Shown: piece after piece, positions 1 to 12,639 of the stretch | How the letters are laid out: each line of letters begins with the position of its first letter | Position numbering within the stretch: the stretch's first letter is position 1 | Source of the DNA: Sipunculus nudus | Taxonomy: Eukaryota; Annelida; Sipuncula; Golfingiida; Sipunculidae | Assembly: GCA_026874595.1 (NCBI GenBank) | Contig: CM049306.1 | Span: forward strand, 32,123,019-32,187,018 | DNA length: 64,000 bases | Direction of reading: 5' to 3' | Program-made: the position numbers and the translations under genes | Notes under the pieces: model-generated | Databases searched by the model: none | The model's input: the letters and a program-made list of their open reading frames with translations, nothing else | What the model was told of the DNA's origin: nothing

Positions 1-44
1 AGAACTGATTGCCCAAAACCGTGCGTAGCACGGGTAGATGCTAG
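1..44 (+). mobile_element. Probable 3' tip of a Helitron-like element
   Basis: A perfect 6-bp stem hairpin (CCGTGC, loop GTA, GCACGG, positions 19-33) is followed 7 bp later by CTAG (41-44) and then T. A hairpin just before CTRR is the classical Helitron 3' end, and similar ends occur at 18640-18668 and 26796-26825. The body of the element would lie outside the window, so this is an inference from the tip alone. Confidence 0.35.
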
Positions 45-117
45 TAATATTATTAATGCTCCTCGTACGGTGGAGCACTTTCACTGTGATGTATTGAACC
101 TAAATGTATTATATTGA

Positions 118-130
118 TTATATATATATA

Positions 131-211
<81 letters not shown>

Positions 212-226
212 AAGAGAGAGAGAGAG
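118..226. repeat. Compound (AT)n-(AG)n microsatellite
   Basis: An AT dinucleotide run joins directly to an AG run. Apparent reading frames over it are low complexity and not coding. From 227 to 928 nothing gene-like is visible: there are T-rich runs at 420-443 and a C run at 541-560. Confidence 0.9.
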
Positions 227-928
227 CAACCTCTATGTTTGCTCCTTTGAACTCGGCCAAACTTCTCTCTTTATAGACTAGAGGTGCCCAGTATACAGTA
301 GTGCTCACTTTATGGAATTGCCCACTAGGTGAGATTCCGCTGTAGTGTATCTTTCTCGGTTGAAGAACAGGGTAAGCATTTGCAATATTGAAAGTTTACG
401 GAAACATATCGTACATTGTTTTTTTTTTTTTGTTTTTTTTTTTGTAATGACATGCACCGTTTCCCCGGTGTGCTGAAAAATTATCTATACGGTCAAAAAC
501 ATTAAAAGGTATGGTCTCAGGCACCGCCCGCGTCAATTTTAACCCCCCCCCCCCCCCCCCACTTCCTCATCAAAGCTTTTAATCTTGTTATCTTCTTTAT
601 CTTTCAAGAAGATAAATAATAAAATTTATGTAGTGATATTATTTTCTTGCTTTTCACTGATCATATGACATTTTTATTGAAACATTCATAAAATGGTTAA
701 AAATAAAATACCGCCCGCCAGCACCGATTTCTGAAAAAAAAGTGACTTAGAACCATACCTTTTTTTGCCTAAATAGGTTTAATTTACTATCGCGGGTTAC
801 ACCTTAGTGCTAAGAACATTTGTTTGCAATGGTGTAGATCAGGAAGAAATCGAAGTAATTTCACAAATAAAATTACAAATTTCATAAATAAGGTATAGAT
901 AAAACTGTAGAGCTAAACATTGTCTTGA

Positions 929-2391
929 TCAGTGCTTCACCGGCTGCAGCAAGGTGTATGTTGCGTCGCCGTACTTGCCGCCATACTCAACACCGGAAGT
1001 CAAGGCGATGGGCGTGTGTCCATCCGCAGCAAATATAAAGTGCGGCCGTTCACGGCGGGTGAACGTGAACTCCCCGCCATCCGTGAATCTGACTGTGTTT
1101 CCGAACGCTTTGCCGCCAAAAATCCACGTCCACCCGTCCTTGCTGAACGCGTGGGCCCCGCAGTTTTCCTGATCATCGTCTGGGTACATGTTATGGAAAA
1201 TGGCGTATAAATTTCCAGCTCCATCAAGGTAGAGGAAGGGATCCTCAGTCCCATGTAATGGAATCTTTGGGAAAAGATCTCCGGAGAACTCGGTGTATGT
1301 TGATGCGTTCCTCCAATCTACGGCCCTGGCTAAATGCATGCGCGAACCTGTGAAAGTTCCGGTTTGTCGGTCAGCCATCTGGTAAAACCTATTAATATTC
1401 CATTTGGAAGGATAATAGCGGCAAAATTAGTGTCAGCATTACGTAGACCCCCAAAAAGTTTAACAGCAGGGGACCATGGTCCATTAGGGGTCGCGGCGTA
1501 GCTCATGTATTGCTGGTACATTGGATTTGGCATTTTACAAACAAAGCTAGTAGATCCATCTGTACAGTTACATAATGGTTGAGGGTAGTGGTTCACCGAC
1601 CATATAATCACGTATTCACCCTTGTTACCTCGTATAGCGTCAGGTTCGTGAGCAAACGCTGGGCGCAGCACCTCCAGCCGCTCGTAGGCACCGTTTGGGA
1701 TCTTAGATACAGCATGTACCAGCTGACTGTTCAGCATCCATGAGTTGATCCCGCAGTGGTTACGCATCTCGGCCAGGTACATATGGTACGACCCATCTTT
1801 ATCATCCCTGAGCACCGCCCCGCCCCAGCTGGACACGTTCCGTCCGTTCTCCATGTGGTGGTAGCCAGACGCCCTGTTGACTGGCAACAGGTCTACCTGA
1901 CCACAACGTGGACCACTCCAGGCTGTTCGGCAGCGACATCTACCGTTAGACATGCACACTCCGTTCAAGCTGCAGTCCATATCACTCTCGCACGGCCACA
2001 AAACACGTCCACTGTCCACGTTTTCCTGGTCCTTTGGTGACCATATAGGGTCATCCACAACCCCGTAGCAGTGCCTCGCGTACGGCTCTGGGAATTTCTC
2101 AGTATGATACGTGAAGGAATAGCACTTGGCGTCAGTAAGCTGAAGACAGGCTTTGGAACACTCCCTAGTAGAATCCATTTTACCCAAGAAGCGAACAAAA
2201 CCAACGCTCTGTTCAGGGTTTGGTACAGCCACGTAAACATTGTTTTCATTCAAATGGAGTTCGACATAAAGCTTACGCTCTTTACACAGCGCTTTACCTA
2301 TAGGGCTACTTCCTATATCGTAAGGCGCTGTTTGTTGTGACCTCGTATCCTGCTTTGCAACACCAGAGGGGAGCACTGTATTTTTGTCCAA
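929..2391 (-). pseudogene. PAN-EGF-propeller paralogue, copy 1 (frameshifted, no signal peptide)
   Basis: Single-exon relative of the intact genes at 10157-11554 and 15577-16977. Two minus-strand frames, 2391 to 1330 and about 1378 to 929, carry successive parts of the family. The first holds the PAN-like cysteines, the six-cysteine EGF module and propeller motifs such as SSWGGAVLRDD and HEPDAIRGNKGEY. The second resumes at FTGSRMHLARA and runs to the C-terminal TYTLLQPVKH. The shift lies at about 1355-1375 and looks like one base. Homology at the N-terminus begins only at VELHLNENN (about 2262). Codons upstream, back to the first Met at 2391, do not resemble a signal peptide, whereas the other copies encode one contiguously. 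It is best read as a decaying copy. A sequencing error could explain the frameshift but not the lost leader. Confidence 0.7.
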
Positions 2392-4550
2392 TCAGATGAA
2401 ACTTTGTGCTGGAAGACAAAGCCAAGCGAGGAATACACGGAGCCAATCAAATTCATTTCTTTTTGAGTGACAGCTCATCCCCCAGCGTAACCGTCTAAAC
2501 AGGCCACAGGCTCAGAGAGAATTGCCCCTGACGTGGTTTGCTTAGGGCCTTGGGCACATAGAATGCTCGGCCGGTGAGCTGTAATTCAAACGAAACGTAA
2601 CAACAAAGGCTGCGTGCACACCTAGCTGGCTGGTTTCAGTTCTGCAGACAACAGATACATGGCTACGCTAACACAGTCATAATGTCATAATCGAATCGGT
2701 CGATGATGCGAGAATGCAGAGGGAGCAATTTAAATTCGACCGGAAACTCATCAAACGGCGCTTAGAGTGCGGCAATGGGCGGAGCCAGGATGCCTGTCGA
2801 GTGTTTGTTTATTGGCATCTGATTGGCTGCTTGTCACATCGTACGCACGTTTATTTCAGTGGACAACAAACCGCCATCTGGTGTCTAAATATATCATAAA
2901 CGGTCAAAGCTGGCAGCGTGAAAATCAGTTGCTTCTTTAGAAGCGCAAGATTTACGCTGCCTCGGGAGCGTAGACTACTTCTGATTCATTCGATAAATGT
3001 TACTCCCATTGATTAAGTTCATATGACTCCCTGGTCATTAATTATATCAAGCGATCGATCTGGCGTAACAAATACCACACGGTATATATTATCTTCGGCA
3101 AGTTTATTTTCCATCAGTCTACTAAACGGCTAAATACATGCTAAAAGCTGAATATTAAAAAAAGCTTACACTCAATGGCTTAGTTAAACTGCATGTAAAC
3201 ATCCTATGTTTATACTTTATTTTCCGTAACCAATATTTTAACAGTACCTCGACTTTAATGTCTGCATATGATGACCCTTCATTGTTAAATTAACTACTCT
3301 CTATAGGTAGGATTTTATATTTAATGTACTGTATCCAGCTTCATAAAATTGATGAAAGTGTCAAGAATGATCAAAGGATAATCCTGGATTAATAAAAGGT
3401 GAAATTTAAACAAAGTAAATGGATTATTTAAGAGCACTTAATTATATTATATCTCCCTTAAAATGTTATAGGGCTTGAAACCCCCAAAATGCACAACGAT
3501 AATATTTGCCTCCTCATCAAGAGTTTAAGTGACTTTATTAATATTACAAGCTCTGCCGTCCCGGCATCTCAAAAGCCTGATTTAAAACTCTTATTTCAAA
3601 GTGTGCCTTCTGTGCAGACCTACAATTTTAGAGCCAGTTTTAAAAAGAAATCTTGATACATATCTCCAGGACACAACTGCCTTGTTCGCCATGTACACGC
3701 CCAGGATCTTCTGAGTATTCGCCACTTCTCTAGTATCTTACCTGTCTGAAAGTTCTGGATACACTTAATATTACATTTGCTTAATAAGTAACCCCCCAAT
3801 AAATGTTATTCTACGGATTCGGACATCAGATGTGCTTGGATATTTTTTTTCCTTTGCAAATGAGGACAAGTGTCCTTGGTGATGCTGATAATTTGAGCTC
3901 TACCCTCGATTCTTTCAAAGAATTCGTAAAGGTATCCTAAACAAGATATACAGTTTTTTTTGTGTTAAAATATGTGTATATAATTGAAGTTAATGTTTGC
4001 ATATTTTCTGGCAAGTTTTGCAAATTTCTGCGTATTATCTGATTATTTTAAGGCCGAAAACTTAGAAAATTGAAAAAAGAAATAATTCTTTCGTGTGGCC
4101 TTTATACATGTCGCGATACACCATGTATAATCGCTTAATCGATCTTGACTGTATGCCACATGCAGTTTCCTTTATTTAAGATATCTGAACATCTGTACTG
4201 CATGGTTATATCCCAGTTATAATGACCTAAAGGACCTCTGCTACAGGACGGTTTTATGAAAGATAAATCTGAGAATCCGTTTGAATAGCTCAAGTTATTC
4301 AGTTGGTCTCATGAGAAGCCTCAGGGGGCAAGAGGAGTAACTGAGTGACATCTGGTGAGTGGATGTAGAACAATTTGTTCAGTCTTGTGATTGCATTTAT
4401 CACGAGCAATCTTATCGTGTATGTCATACTAGCTTTTGTCTTTTTTTTATTTGTCATATTTACCATTGATGGCTGTCAGCCCACCCTTCACATCATCAGT
4501 GAATGAAAGATAAATTGTAATCGGGGTAAACTGCATGTGATGATAAGTCT
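2392..4550. other. Intergenic, no feature recognised
   Basis: AT-rich sequence between copy 1 and a MITE. I see no credible coding exon, RNA gene or clear repeat. A short frame at 2714-2899 has no recognisable domain. Confidence 0.5.
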
Positions 4551-4936
4551 CAGGGGCGTCAATATAGTTACGTTTTAGCAAGGGGGATGATCTATGTAAT
4601 CCCCCCCCCCCAGAAAATTCAGAAAATAATATTTATATATTGGAAATGAAATACATCAAAATTAGAATTATGCACTTAAGTTCAATTTCTAAGTTTAATA
4701 TGAACTACTTTATATCTAAACCTGATTATAAGAATTAACATATACTAGAAACGGAATACCTTATTTTCTATAACCTTATACGTTATTGTGATATTTAAAT
4801 GTTTCACACAGACAATAAAGAAGATATATATATATATATATATATATACAGTGTGTGTTATTGTGTGTGTTTGTTTGAAAAAAGTTGAGAGTCATCCCCC
4901 CCAACCTTGAAGACAATTGACGCCACTGATCAGTCT
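4543..4936. mobile_element. hAT-like MITE with 8-bp target duplication
   Basis: The element 4551-4928 (378 bp) begins CAGGGGCGTCAAT and ends ATTGACGCCACTG, an inverted pair with one mismatch in 13. It is flanked by ATAAGTCT (4543-4550) and ATCAGTCT (4929-4936), which match at 7 of 8 bases. CAGTGGCG-type ends with 8-bp duplications are typical of hAT transposons. It carries a C run and an AT microsatellite (about 4825-4849) and no coding capacity, so it is non-autonomous. Confidence 0.7.
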
Positions 4937-6647
4937 GATTAATCTGTTATAAAGGAAAATGTCATATAGTGCTTCGGTGATCTGAATATTATATAATCAC
5001 AGGACAACAAAAAATAGGACAGAATTATCTGTTCATGCTTTTGTGTGTATGTTTATGTTATGAGTACATCCTTTAAATCGACCATTTGTATGTCACAGTT
5101 GTTTAGGTAAATTACACAAAAAACTAGAAAGTAGTAAGAGTCCACATGCATACCTCCGCCTGCATCCTGATCCTGATTCTAGTGAGTGCTACACAGGCGC
5201 AGGATATATATGCATTTAAGCCTAGAAAAGTGAGACGGCTCACCAACTCCATGGTTACATTACAGGTCAGCTCTGCTCGCCTATACGAAGGCGGTACCTA
5301 GTAACTGTTAATGACCACCAGGAGAAATTATCTTCATATTTCGCGTAAGTGAAAACTTTCTTGAACAAAACCACTTTCTAGTGATCCAGATAACCTTAAA
5401 ATATATAGATTGTTTCTTTGATATTTTTTTAATAGAAACCAATTTACATTTTTAGTAAATCTGCTAAACGATAAACCAAGAAACCAATCAAATAACCAAA
5501 TAACGATGATATATGCATAATATCTCCTGGCAAAGGTGCAAATAGGTCTAGGCCCTTGAAAGAGATTTTATGTTAGGCTTATTGGAAATGGAAACTAATT
5601 TACGATACATTTTTGTAGGTGTATTTTTACCGCATTTATTGTAGGAAAAAGAAACGTTTTGTTGCTTGAGGGAAAATACACAGGGGCGGACTGGCCAACG
5701 GGGACAACGGGGAGTTTCCCGGTTAGTCGACAGCGAAAAGAGTATATTGATGCCTGTGTGATATAAACTAAATACTGATTCAGGTGAGCCGATGGTATTA
5801 AATTTGGGGCGATTTCACTAAAATGTCCACCCAGTCCACCCATGATAGAAAAAGTAAAATATTCGATATAATGAAAATATCTCGTTTTAATTTTTTTTTT
5901 CCAAATTTCACGATTTAACTTTGTAGACTGTTTAAGGGATAAAATTACTCTGATATAGTGAGCATGCAGGGAAGAATATTTTGATAGTCTACGATTTCCC
6001 AATCTCAGCATGTACAGCATCCATACATTTAAGAGAGCAATGATCCTTTTATCTGTTACGTTAATCATATGTAACATGTATATGTGCATAGACCATCTAT
6101 TTTTGTTAAGTGTGAAACGTTAAACATGACAACAGGCGCTTGTCATCCTTCCACACGATCAACGCTCCGAAACAATGGTAGCATTCGTAGTTACCTGTTG
6201 GAACGCCCAGGTCCTCAATATTACACAATCCCGCAATCCGCAGTCTTAAAAAATCATTTATATACGTTACAGCGGCATAATACGCTTTATTCCCTTTAAT
6301 TACACATGGAACCAGCTGTAAGTGTAACTTTTGCGCATACATACACTCAATTCTTAGACTTTCAATACCTGGGTGTCCTGCCTTGATCGTTTTAATATTG
6401 AGAATAAATGTAAAATTACAGGCAAACACACTGTGTTCCAGGAAAGTTTCAAGTTTCCTTTTTGTATTTACAGGTAATAAAATACAATGATCAAATTTTA
6501 AATGTTATTTTATTTTTGCATTTCAATTAAATTAATTGTATCTTTCGTCTAATTTTGGCATTAATTTGAATCATTGATGTAAATTGCAATACCAGTTTCA
6601 TACTTCTTTATACTAAATATTTCCGATCATGATGTCACTCTGGTGTC
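4937..6647. other. Intergenic, no gene recognised
   Basis: No supported gene. Near 5682 the sequence CAGGGGCGGACTGG resembles a transposon terminus, but I could not find its partner. Frames at 5595-6089 and 6106-6429 show no domain or splice context. Confidence 0.45.
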
Positions 6648-8055
6648 TCAGTGTTTTATTGGCTGCAGTAAGGTGTAAGAAGCGTCTCGATATTGTCCTC
6701 CATATAGGACACTGGTAGTCAAGGCTACGGGCGTGAATCCATCCGCAGCAAAAACCAGGTGTGGGCGTTCACGACGCCCAAAGGCGAATGTGGCGCCATC
6801 TGTAAATCTGAGAAAGATTACCATACGCTCTGCCGCTGAATGCCACGTGAGACCATCTCTGCTGAAAGCATGGGACCCACAGTCACTCAAGTCCCAGGTT
6901 GGAAACCCGTTATGAAAGATGGCGTGGAAATTACCATCCCCATCCATGTACAAGAACGGATCTTCGACGCCATTTCCTGGCAAGAACGGGAAAGCGTCAC
7001 CATGGTGTTCTATGTAAGTGGATGGATTTCTCTAGTCACTGGCCGTCACCAAATGCATTCTAGAACCAACAAACGGCAGCGGATTGCCTTGTACGTACCT
7101 TGTAAAACCGACCAAAGTTCCGTTCGGAAGAACGACAGCGGCAAAATTTGTGTCCATACTTCGTAAGCCGCCAAACAGCTTAACCGGGGTGGACCATGGT
7201 CCATTTGGTGTCAGTGCGTAACTCATATACTGCTGGAACAGTGCATTTGTTGGTAGTTTACAGTCAGGACCTGTGGACCCATCTGTACAGTTACAAAGAG
7301 GCATTGCTTAATGGTTTTCAGACCACATAATGACGTACTCTCCCTTATTCCCACGAATGGCGTCCGGTTCGTGAGCAAACGGGGCTCGTACCACCCCCAC
7401 GCGATCGTATTTACCGTCAGCAGTTTTTGACATTGCGTGAACTACCTGACTGTTTAGCGTCCATCAGTTGATCCCGCAGTGGTTACGCATCTCGGCCAGG
7501 TACATATGGTACGACCCATCTTTATCATCCCTGAGCACCGCCCCGCCCCAGCTGGACACGTTCCGTCCGTTCTCCATGTAGTGGTAGCCAGACGCCCTGT
7601 CGACTGGCAACAGGTTCAGCTGACCACAACGTGGACCACTCCAGGCTGTACGGCAGCGACATCGACCGTTCGACATGCACGCTCCGTTCAAGCTGCAATC
7701 CATGTCACTCTCACACGGCCACAATTAATACGCGTCCACTGTACACGTGGTCTTCTGCTTTTGGTGACCATATTGGGTCACCTACGACGCCGTAACAATG
7801 TTTCGCGTCGGGACCTACAAGCTTTTCAGAGTGGTAAACAAAGGAATAGCATCTCCTGTCGATGACTTTCACGCATGCCATAAAGCATTCGTTGGTGGAA
7901 TTCACGTTACCGAGGTAACGTACAGACCCGACACTTTTGTCAGGGTTTGGGACAGCACCGAAAATATTGTTATACCCCTGGTACAGCTCAACAGGGGGCA
8001 CTGCTGTAACCACATGAACAAGTCCAAGGGCAAGAATCAGCCTGAAGTCAACCAT
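6648..8055 (-). pseudogene. PAN-EGF-propeller paralogue, copy 2 (one frameshift, three nonsense codons)
   Basis: Single-exon family member with four lesions. It starts at 8055 with a good signal peptide (hydrophobic ILALGLVHVV) and PAN-like cysteines. At about 7724 a 4-bp insertion (AAT becomes AATTAAT relative to the intact copy 4) shifts the frame just before the EGF module. In-frame stops follow at about 7464-7466 (TGA where copy 1 has TCA, Ser), at about 7310-7312 (TAA in place of the Tyr codon of copies 3 and 4, within ENHYPL or ENQYAM) and at 7032-7034 (TAG where the others have Trp, in the DWR motif). From 7724 down to 6648 everything else stays in one frame, so the damage is these four discrete events. 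The segment 7469-7700 is far more similar to copy 1 than the flanks are, suggesting gene conversion. Confidence 0.85.
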
Positions 8056-9718
8056 CTTTGAACAGACTTGTGATCAACTAAAACAGTTAAGTACCATAGA
8101 AGCTGGAACCAAAGTAAGACACCATGCATTTGTGCATATCAAATAAAGTGCAGGCCTATCAATAAATTAGCATTGATAGAATGGCATGACTGATGTAATT
8201 TGCATTGATTGGTGTCCAAATGCTATCAGATTCATTCATTCATTCGTATTGATAAATTTCGTGTTCATGCACGGGTACCACATCTCCAAAATAAAGACAA
8301 GATAAATTACGAGGATCAAAGATAAACATGATACTTAACCAAATATAAGTTGATCAATTCCGCTCCTAGAGTAGCCACGTATAACTGAATGATCAACTTC
8401 AAATATATAGATTTCTGAGTCAACATGTGTGATAAACGTGATAAGACAATGATGATAATCAAATCAGTCTTTATCCGTAACCGCCCACAGACTCCCTGTC
8501 ACGATTTCTGTTTTTGAATTATATAAATCGGTCAACTCGTGATCATTAGACTTTAATGACAATGATATACAATCTTATCTGCAAGTTTAATTGCTTTATA
8601 ACCATTTAGTACCATCGGTCATATGTGTTGATTAGGCCATTTAGTCTTATAAATCGCTTCTCTCTCCCCCCTCTCTCTCTCATACACCTCATATCTCATT
8701 TTGACGTGATACCTTAATATAATTATAAATTTAAAGGCTCAAAATTTGCACAAGGATAGTCGGAATTTGTCCGGCAGAAAAAAACTGACTGACGCTTAAA
8801 TTTTTTTACAGGGCCTGGTTCGAGGTCTCGCTAGAGTCCTAAAATATTTTATCTGCTGCACATAACAAGACTGATCGCGTTATATAGTTATTTCCCATAC
8901 TTTACTTTCTTAAATATATTATCAATTTAAACGTTCTATAATAAAAATTGTGGTTCAGTGAAATACTCCGTGGAGGGTAAATAATCTGCATTTTCTGACT
9001 CCACTGTCCGGTAGAATCCTTAGCATTTTCAAGCTCTGCAGTGTATTTGTGTCTTGGCAGTTTATTATCCTGAGGAAAAATCCTTTAAAAATTATTTCTT
9101 CACATACAGTAATTGATCTGTTCTTTCTGGGAATAGGGCTGTCATGAAAAGGGAACTTTAAAAGATATGTGTAGCAATCTGTCAGGCACTTGGACACACA
9201 TCTAGATTAATATAAGCTATTTAGCTCACAAAAAGATATGAGTTTACCATAATTCATTCGGACTTATTCTAGTTTTGTTTTTAATCAAGAGCAGCCTACC
9301 TAATTCTCACCTCTTTTATTCTGTACTTTGATTATATGTCGACTGAATAGATAAATGTTCTGTAATAACTAATAACTGTGAATTAAGAAAGAATCATCTG
9401 ATTTTATATTGAATGTTTTATGTTTTCTATACTCATTTGCCTTTTCACAGTGCGTATATACAGAAACCTCGGCGTAGACAAGACACACCGTAGACGAAAA
9501 TACATGTGTCGTATATAAATAGAACTACAGGGGTTAATGTAACTTATACATCTCCTAAATCTTCAACATTAGATGACCCTAAACAGAATTGAAAATAATT
9601 CGGGCAATGTCGCAAGTCAAACGGATAATGGTATTTTTAATTCTTTGATTGACGATCAAATACAAGAGCTTGTTACCTGTGCATCTCTCTCTGTCTCTCT
9701 CTCTCTCTCCCTCTCGCT

Positions 9719-9750
<32 letters not shown>

Positions 9751-10156
9751 CTCACACTCACACATGCACACAAGTGTCTATAGTATTTATAGAATTTCTT
9801 TCGCAATCCTCTCTTGAACCCTACTCTGAAGTTGTCATTTGGTGCTGGGGAGCTGGTGGCAAAATCAGAAAGCAATACAATTACTGCATTTTTATTTCAT
9901 GCCAAACATCTAAATTTTCATTGATAAAGCGCAAGTTATCATGCACAATTAAATTTGCAAATTTAATTTGCAGACATACAAAAATTGGATGAAAAAAAAC
10001 TATGTTGTACATACTTTGATATCACATTATAAAGTGATGAAAACTTAATGAAATAATAAAATTCTCTGTTTTTATGCTCTTATTGTCCTTTCGATTATCT
10101 TAGGGTAACTTTTACCCATGTTTTGGGTAAATAATGTGACCGATTATTATTTCGAA
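8056..10156. other. Intergenic between copies 2 and 3
   Basis: No gene seen. It should contain the promoter of copy 2 and the 3' flank of copy 3. A CT-rich tract lies at about 8660-8690 and a (CT)n-(CA)n compound microsatellite at about 9684-9770. The motif TTTATCCGTAAC near 8471 recurs at about 11799 upstream of copy 3. Confidence 0.6.
9684..9770. repeat. (CT)n-(CA)n compound microsatellite
   Basis: A CT run passes directly into CACA repeats. Reading frames across it on both strands are low complexity. Confidence 0.9.
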
Positions 10157-11554
10157 TCACTCTTGTACTGGCTGCAGCAAAGTATACGTGGCATCGCCAT
10201 ACTGGCCACCGTATTGAGCACCATTCGTCAGGGCAATAGGCTTGTATCCATCCGCCGCAAAAATAAAGTGCGGGCGTTCACGACGGGTGAATGTGAATTC
10301 TCTGCCGTCTGTGAATTTGACCTTGTTGTCGAACGCTTTCCCGCCGTAAGTCCACGTCAGGCCGTCTTTGCTGAAGGCATGAGCCCCACATCTGCTCTGG
10401 ACATCGGCTGGGTACATGTTGTGAAAGATAGCGTGGAAGTTGCCCGATTCGTCCCGGTACAAAAACGGATCCTCAACACCGTTTCCTGGAATCTTCGGGA
10501 AAACGTCATCTGGATGTTCAATGTAGGTGGACGGTTTTTTCCAGTCGCGCGCTGTCACCAAATGCATCCGTGATCCGGTAAATGGGGCCTTCCCTGATCC
10601 GTATCTTGTGAATCCGATCAAGGTACCGTTTGGAAGGATCACTGCGGCAAAATTAGTGTCTGTGCCACGCTTACCGCCAAACAGTTTCATTGGAGGAGAC
10701 CAAGGCCCGTTGGGAGTCATGGCGTAGCTTAGATATTGTTGGAACATCGCCTGGGGTAGTTTGCACTGGGGACCAGTGGAACCATCCGTACAGTTACACA
10801 GTGGCATCGCGTACTGGTTTTCAGACCACATGATGATGTATTCCCCATTGTTGCCTCGTATAGCATCCGGCTCGTGAGCAAAAGGCGCACGAAGGACTTC
10901 CCTACGCTCGTACGTCCCATCAGGGGTTTTGGATACAGCGTGTACAAGTTGGCTGTTGAGTGTCCATGAATTGATACCACAATGGTTGCGCATCTCTGCC
11001 AAGTACATGTGATAAGACCCGTCGTTATCGTCCCTGAGCACAGCACCTCCCCAACTTGATATTTCTCTTCCTTGTTCCTGGAAATGGTAACCTGACTTGA
11101 TGTCCGCGGGCATCAGATTCAGCTCACCACAACGAGGCCCACTCCAAGCTTCTTGACAGCTACACCTCCCGTTTGGCATGCACTCTCCATTCAAGCTACA
11201 GTCCATACTACTCTTACAGGGCCACAATATGAGTCCACTGTCCACGTGCTCTTGTGGCATCGGCGACCACATTAGGTCATCCACTACACCATAACACTGT
11301 CGTTGATAATCACCAACAAACCTCTCAGTGTGGTATGTAAAGGAGTAGCACTTCGCGTCAGAGAGCCGACTGCAAGCCAGGAAGCATTCTTTCGGAGAGT
11401 CCATCTCGCCGAGGTAACGGACGGAGCCGATGCTTTGCCCGGGGTTTATCAAAGCGCCGTAGATATTGTTCTGTTCAAGAAACAGTTCAAACGGAGGAGT
11501 TGCTGAAACTGCACAAAGCAGGCTTAGCGCCACGAACAGCACGGGGGACGCCAT
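10157..11554 (-). CDS. Secreted PAN-EGF-GH43-like propeller protein, copy 3 (intact, 465 aa)
   Basis: An uninterrupted single-exon gene. Residues 1-18 form a signal peptide (hydrophobic VLFVALSLLCAVSA). Residues about 45-95 carry a PAN/apple-like pattern (ECFLAC, AKCYSFTYH, QRQCYG). Residues about 110-145 form a six-cysteine EGF-like module (core DCSLNGEC, RCSCQEAWSGPRCG). Residues about 150-465 form a repeated-motif domain that I read as a five-bladed propeller of the GH43/GH32 fold: WGGAVLRDD, AHEPDAIRGNNGEY, DTNFAAVILPNGTLIGFTR, GVEDPFLYRDESG, RRERPHFIFAADGY. The acidic residues in these motifs could be catalytic, but activity is not shown by sequence. The Met at 11554 directly precedes the leader. 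A likely role is secreted carbohydrate binding or cleavage, for digestion, matrix or defence. It has no intron, unlike the receptor gene at 39.5-63 kb. Confidence 0.8.
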   Translation of the reverse strand: MASPVLFVALSLLCAVSATPPFELFLEQNNIYGALINPGQSIGSVRYLGEMDSPKECFLACSRLSDAKCYSFTYHTERFVGDYQRQCYGVVDDLMWSPMPQEHVDSGLILWPCKSSMDCSLNGECMPNGRCSCQEAWSGPRCGELNLMPADIKSGYHFQEQGREISSWGGAVLRDDNDGSYHMYLAEMRNHCGINSWTLNSQLVHAVSKTPDGTYERREVLRAPFAHEPDAIRGNNGEYIIMWSENQYAMPLCNCTDGSTGPQCKLPQAMFQQYLSYAMTPNGPWSPPMKLFGGKRGTDTNFAAVILPNGTLIGFTRYGSGKAPFTGSRMHLVTARDWKKPSTYIEHPDDVFPKIPGNGVEDPFLYRDESGNFHAIFHNMYPADVQSRCGAHAFSKDGLTWTYGGKAFDNKVKFTDGREFTFTRRERPHFIFAADGYKPIALTNGAQYGGQYGDATYTLLQPVQE

Positions 11555-12625
11555 ACCGGACCGGAGAATGTTGTTAAGCCGAATGACACCGAAAGATTCT
11601 CGAGTACAATAAAAAATAAATCACGTGGCAGATATAGCATGCTTGACATTAATTGATTAGTGCAGGTATTGATTCTCTGATATCTAATCAAAACGATTGT
11701 CTATATCGTTACATATAGATCAATACCTAAAGGACTAATTGCAACGTACAGAATTGATATCTTATTCAATTTTGACCACCTGCCTACATAAATGTATTTT
11801 ATCCGTAACTAAAAAGGGGTTGAATGCGTCATAATCATGAGTATCGCACTTCAGTCTTTTACGTAAAGAAATCATTTTCCGAAAAGGTTCCATCTTAAGT
11901 TGTATCATTTGATTATTCAAGAATGACTCACAAAGGCGTGTTTAAATTGTGTCGCTAAGCCCGCTATATTGCACGTGTACTGGATGTGCTGAGACCGCGG
12001 TCAGCAGGCCTTCCGGAACCACAGAACTAATTTAAAAAACTCTCTCTATATATTTTCAGTATGCTTCAGTTGGGATCTTATTGTGACAAGTGTATTGTGT
12101 TACTTTTTTAATGCCTCATGCAATGATACATTGAAAGCAAGATCCCTTAAAAAGTACAACACATTGTATATCTATTTATACCACCAGGTGACTCGGTAAA
12201 ATAGTATGGCTAAATCACGAATCTTTTTACCGTTACAGTTCCTTAAAATGTTTCGACTCTGAAGGTGACGAACAGGTCACTGATATAGCTTTTTAAGGGA
12301 GAGTCGTTTGTCTCTTTGTTTCGCGCTGTCAACTGAATGATGATGATCGTAAACATAGGACAAAAATGCACGGATGTAACTAAAGACGAATACAGGATTT
12401 CTACTTGAGTGAATTTTTATCCTTCTGATATCCTGCATGTCAGCATAATTTTAGGCATTTGTCTCGTCCGGCATATTAAAAAAATCGCCCGATGGCAGAT
12501 AAGTCCTTGTCAGTCTTCATTCTATAAACAAGAAATGTGTGTGTAAAGTACAGGTTCTGATGTTTTCGGAAATAGCTTCATTGATTTTCGGATTTATATA
12601 CCAAGATTTAAATTCTTAAGGAAAG
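11555..12625. other. Upstream region of copy 3
   Basis: AT-rich DNA with no coding signal. A CACGTG E-box lies about 70 bp upstream of the copy 3 start (near 11621-11626). TTTATCCGTAAC lies about 250 bp upstream (about 11799). No TATA box could be assigned with confidence. Confidence 0.4.
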
Positions 12626-12639
12626 ATGAAAACAAGGTT

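Noticed and set aside
81-308. Minus-strand frame over the AT/AG tract
   Set aside because: Composed of Leu-Ser and Tyr-Ile dipeptides from a microsatellite; no gene.
1756-2040. Plus-strand frame opposite copy 1 (also at 7479-7865)
   Set aside because: It is the antisense shadow of the EGF and propeller coding sequence. Its apparent conservation only reflects the gene on the other strand.
5682-5720. Transposon end CAGGGGCGGACTGG
   Set aside because: Partner end not found within the following kilobase.
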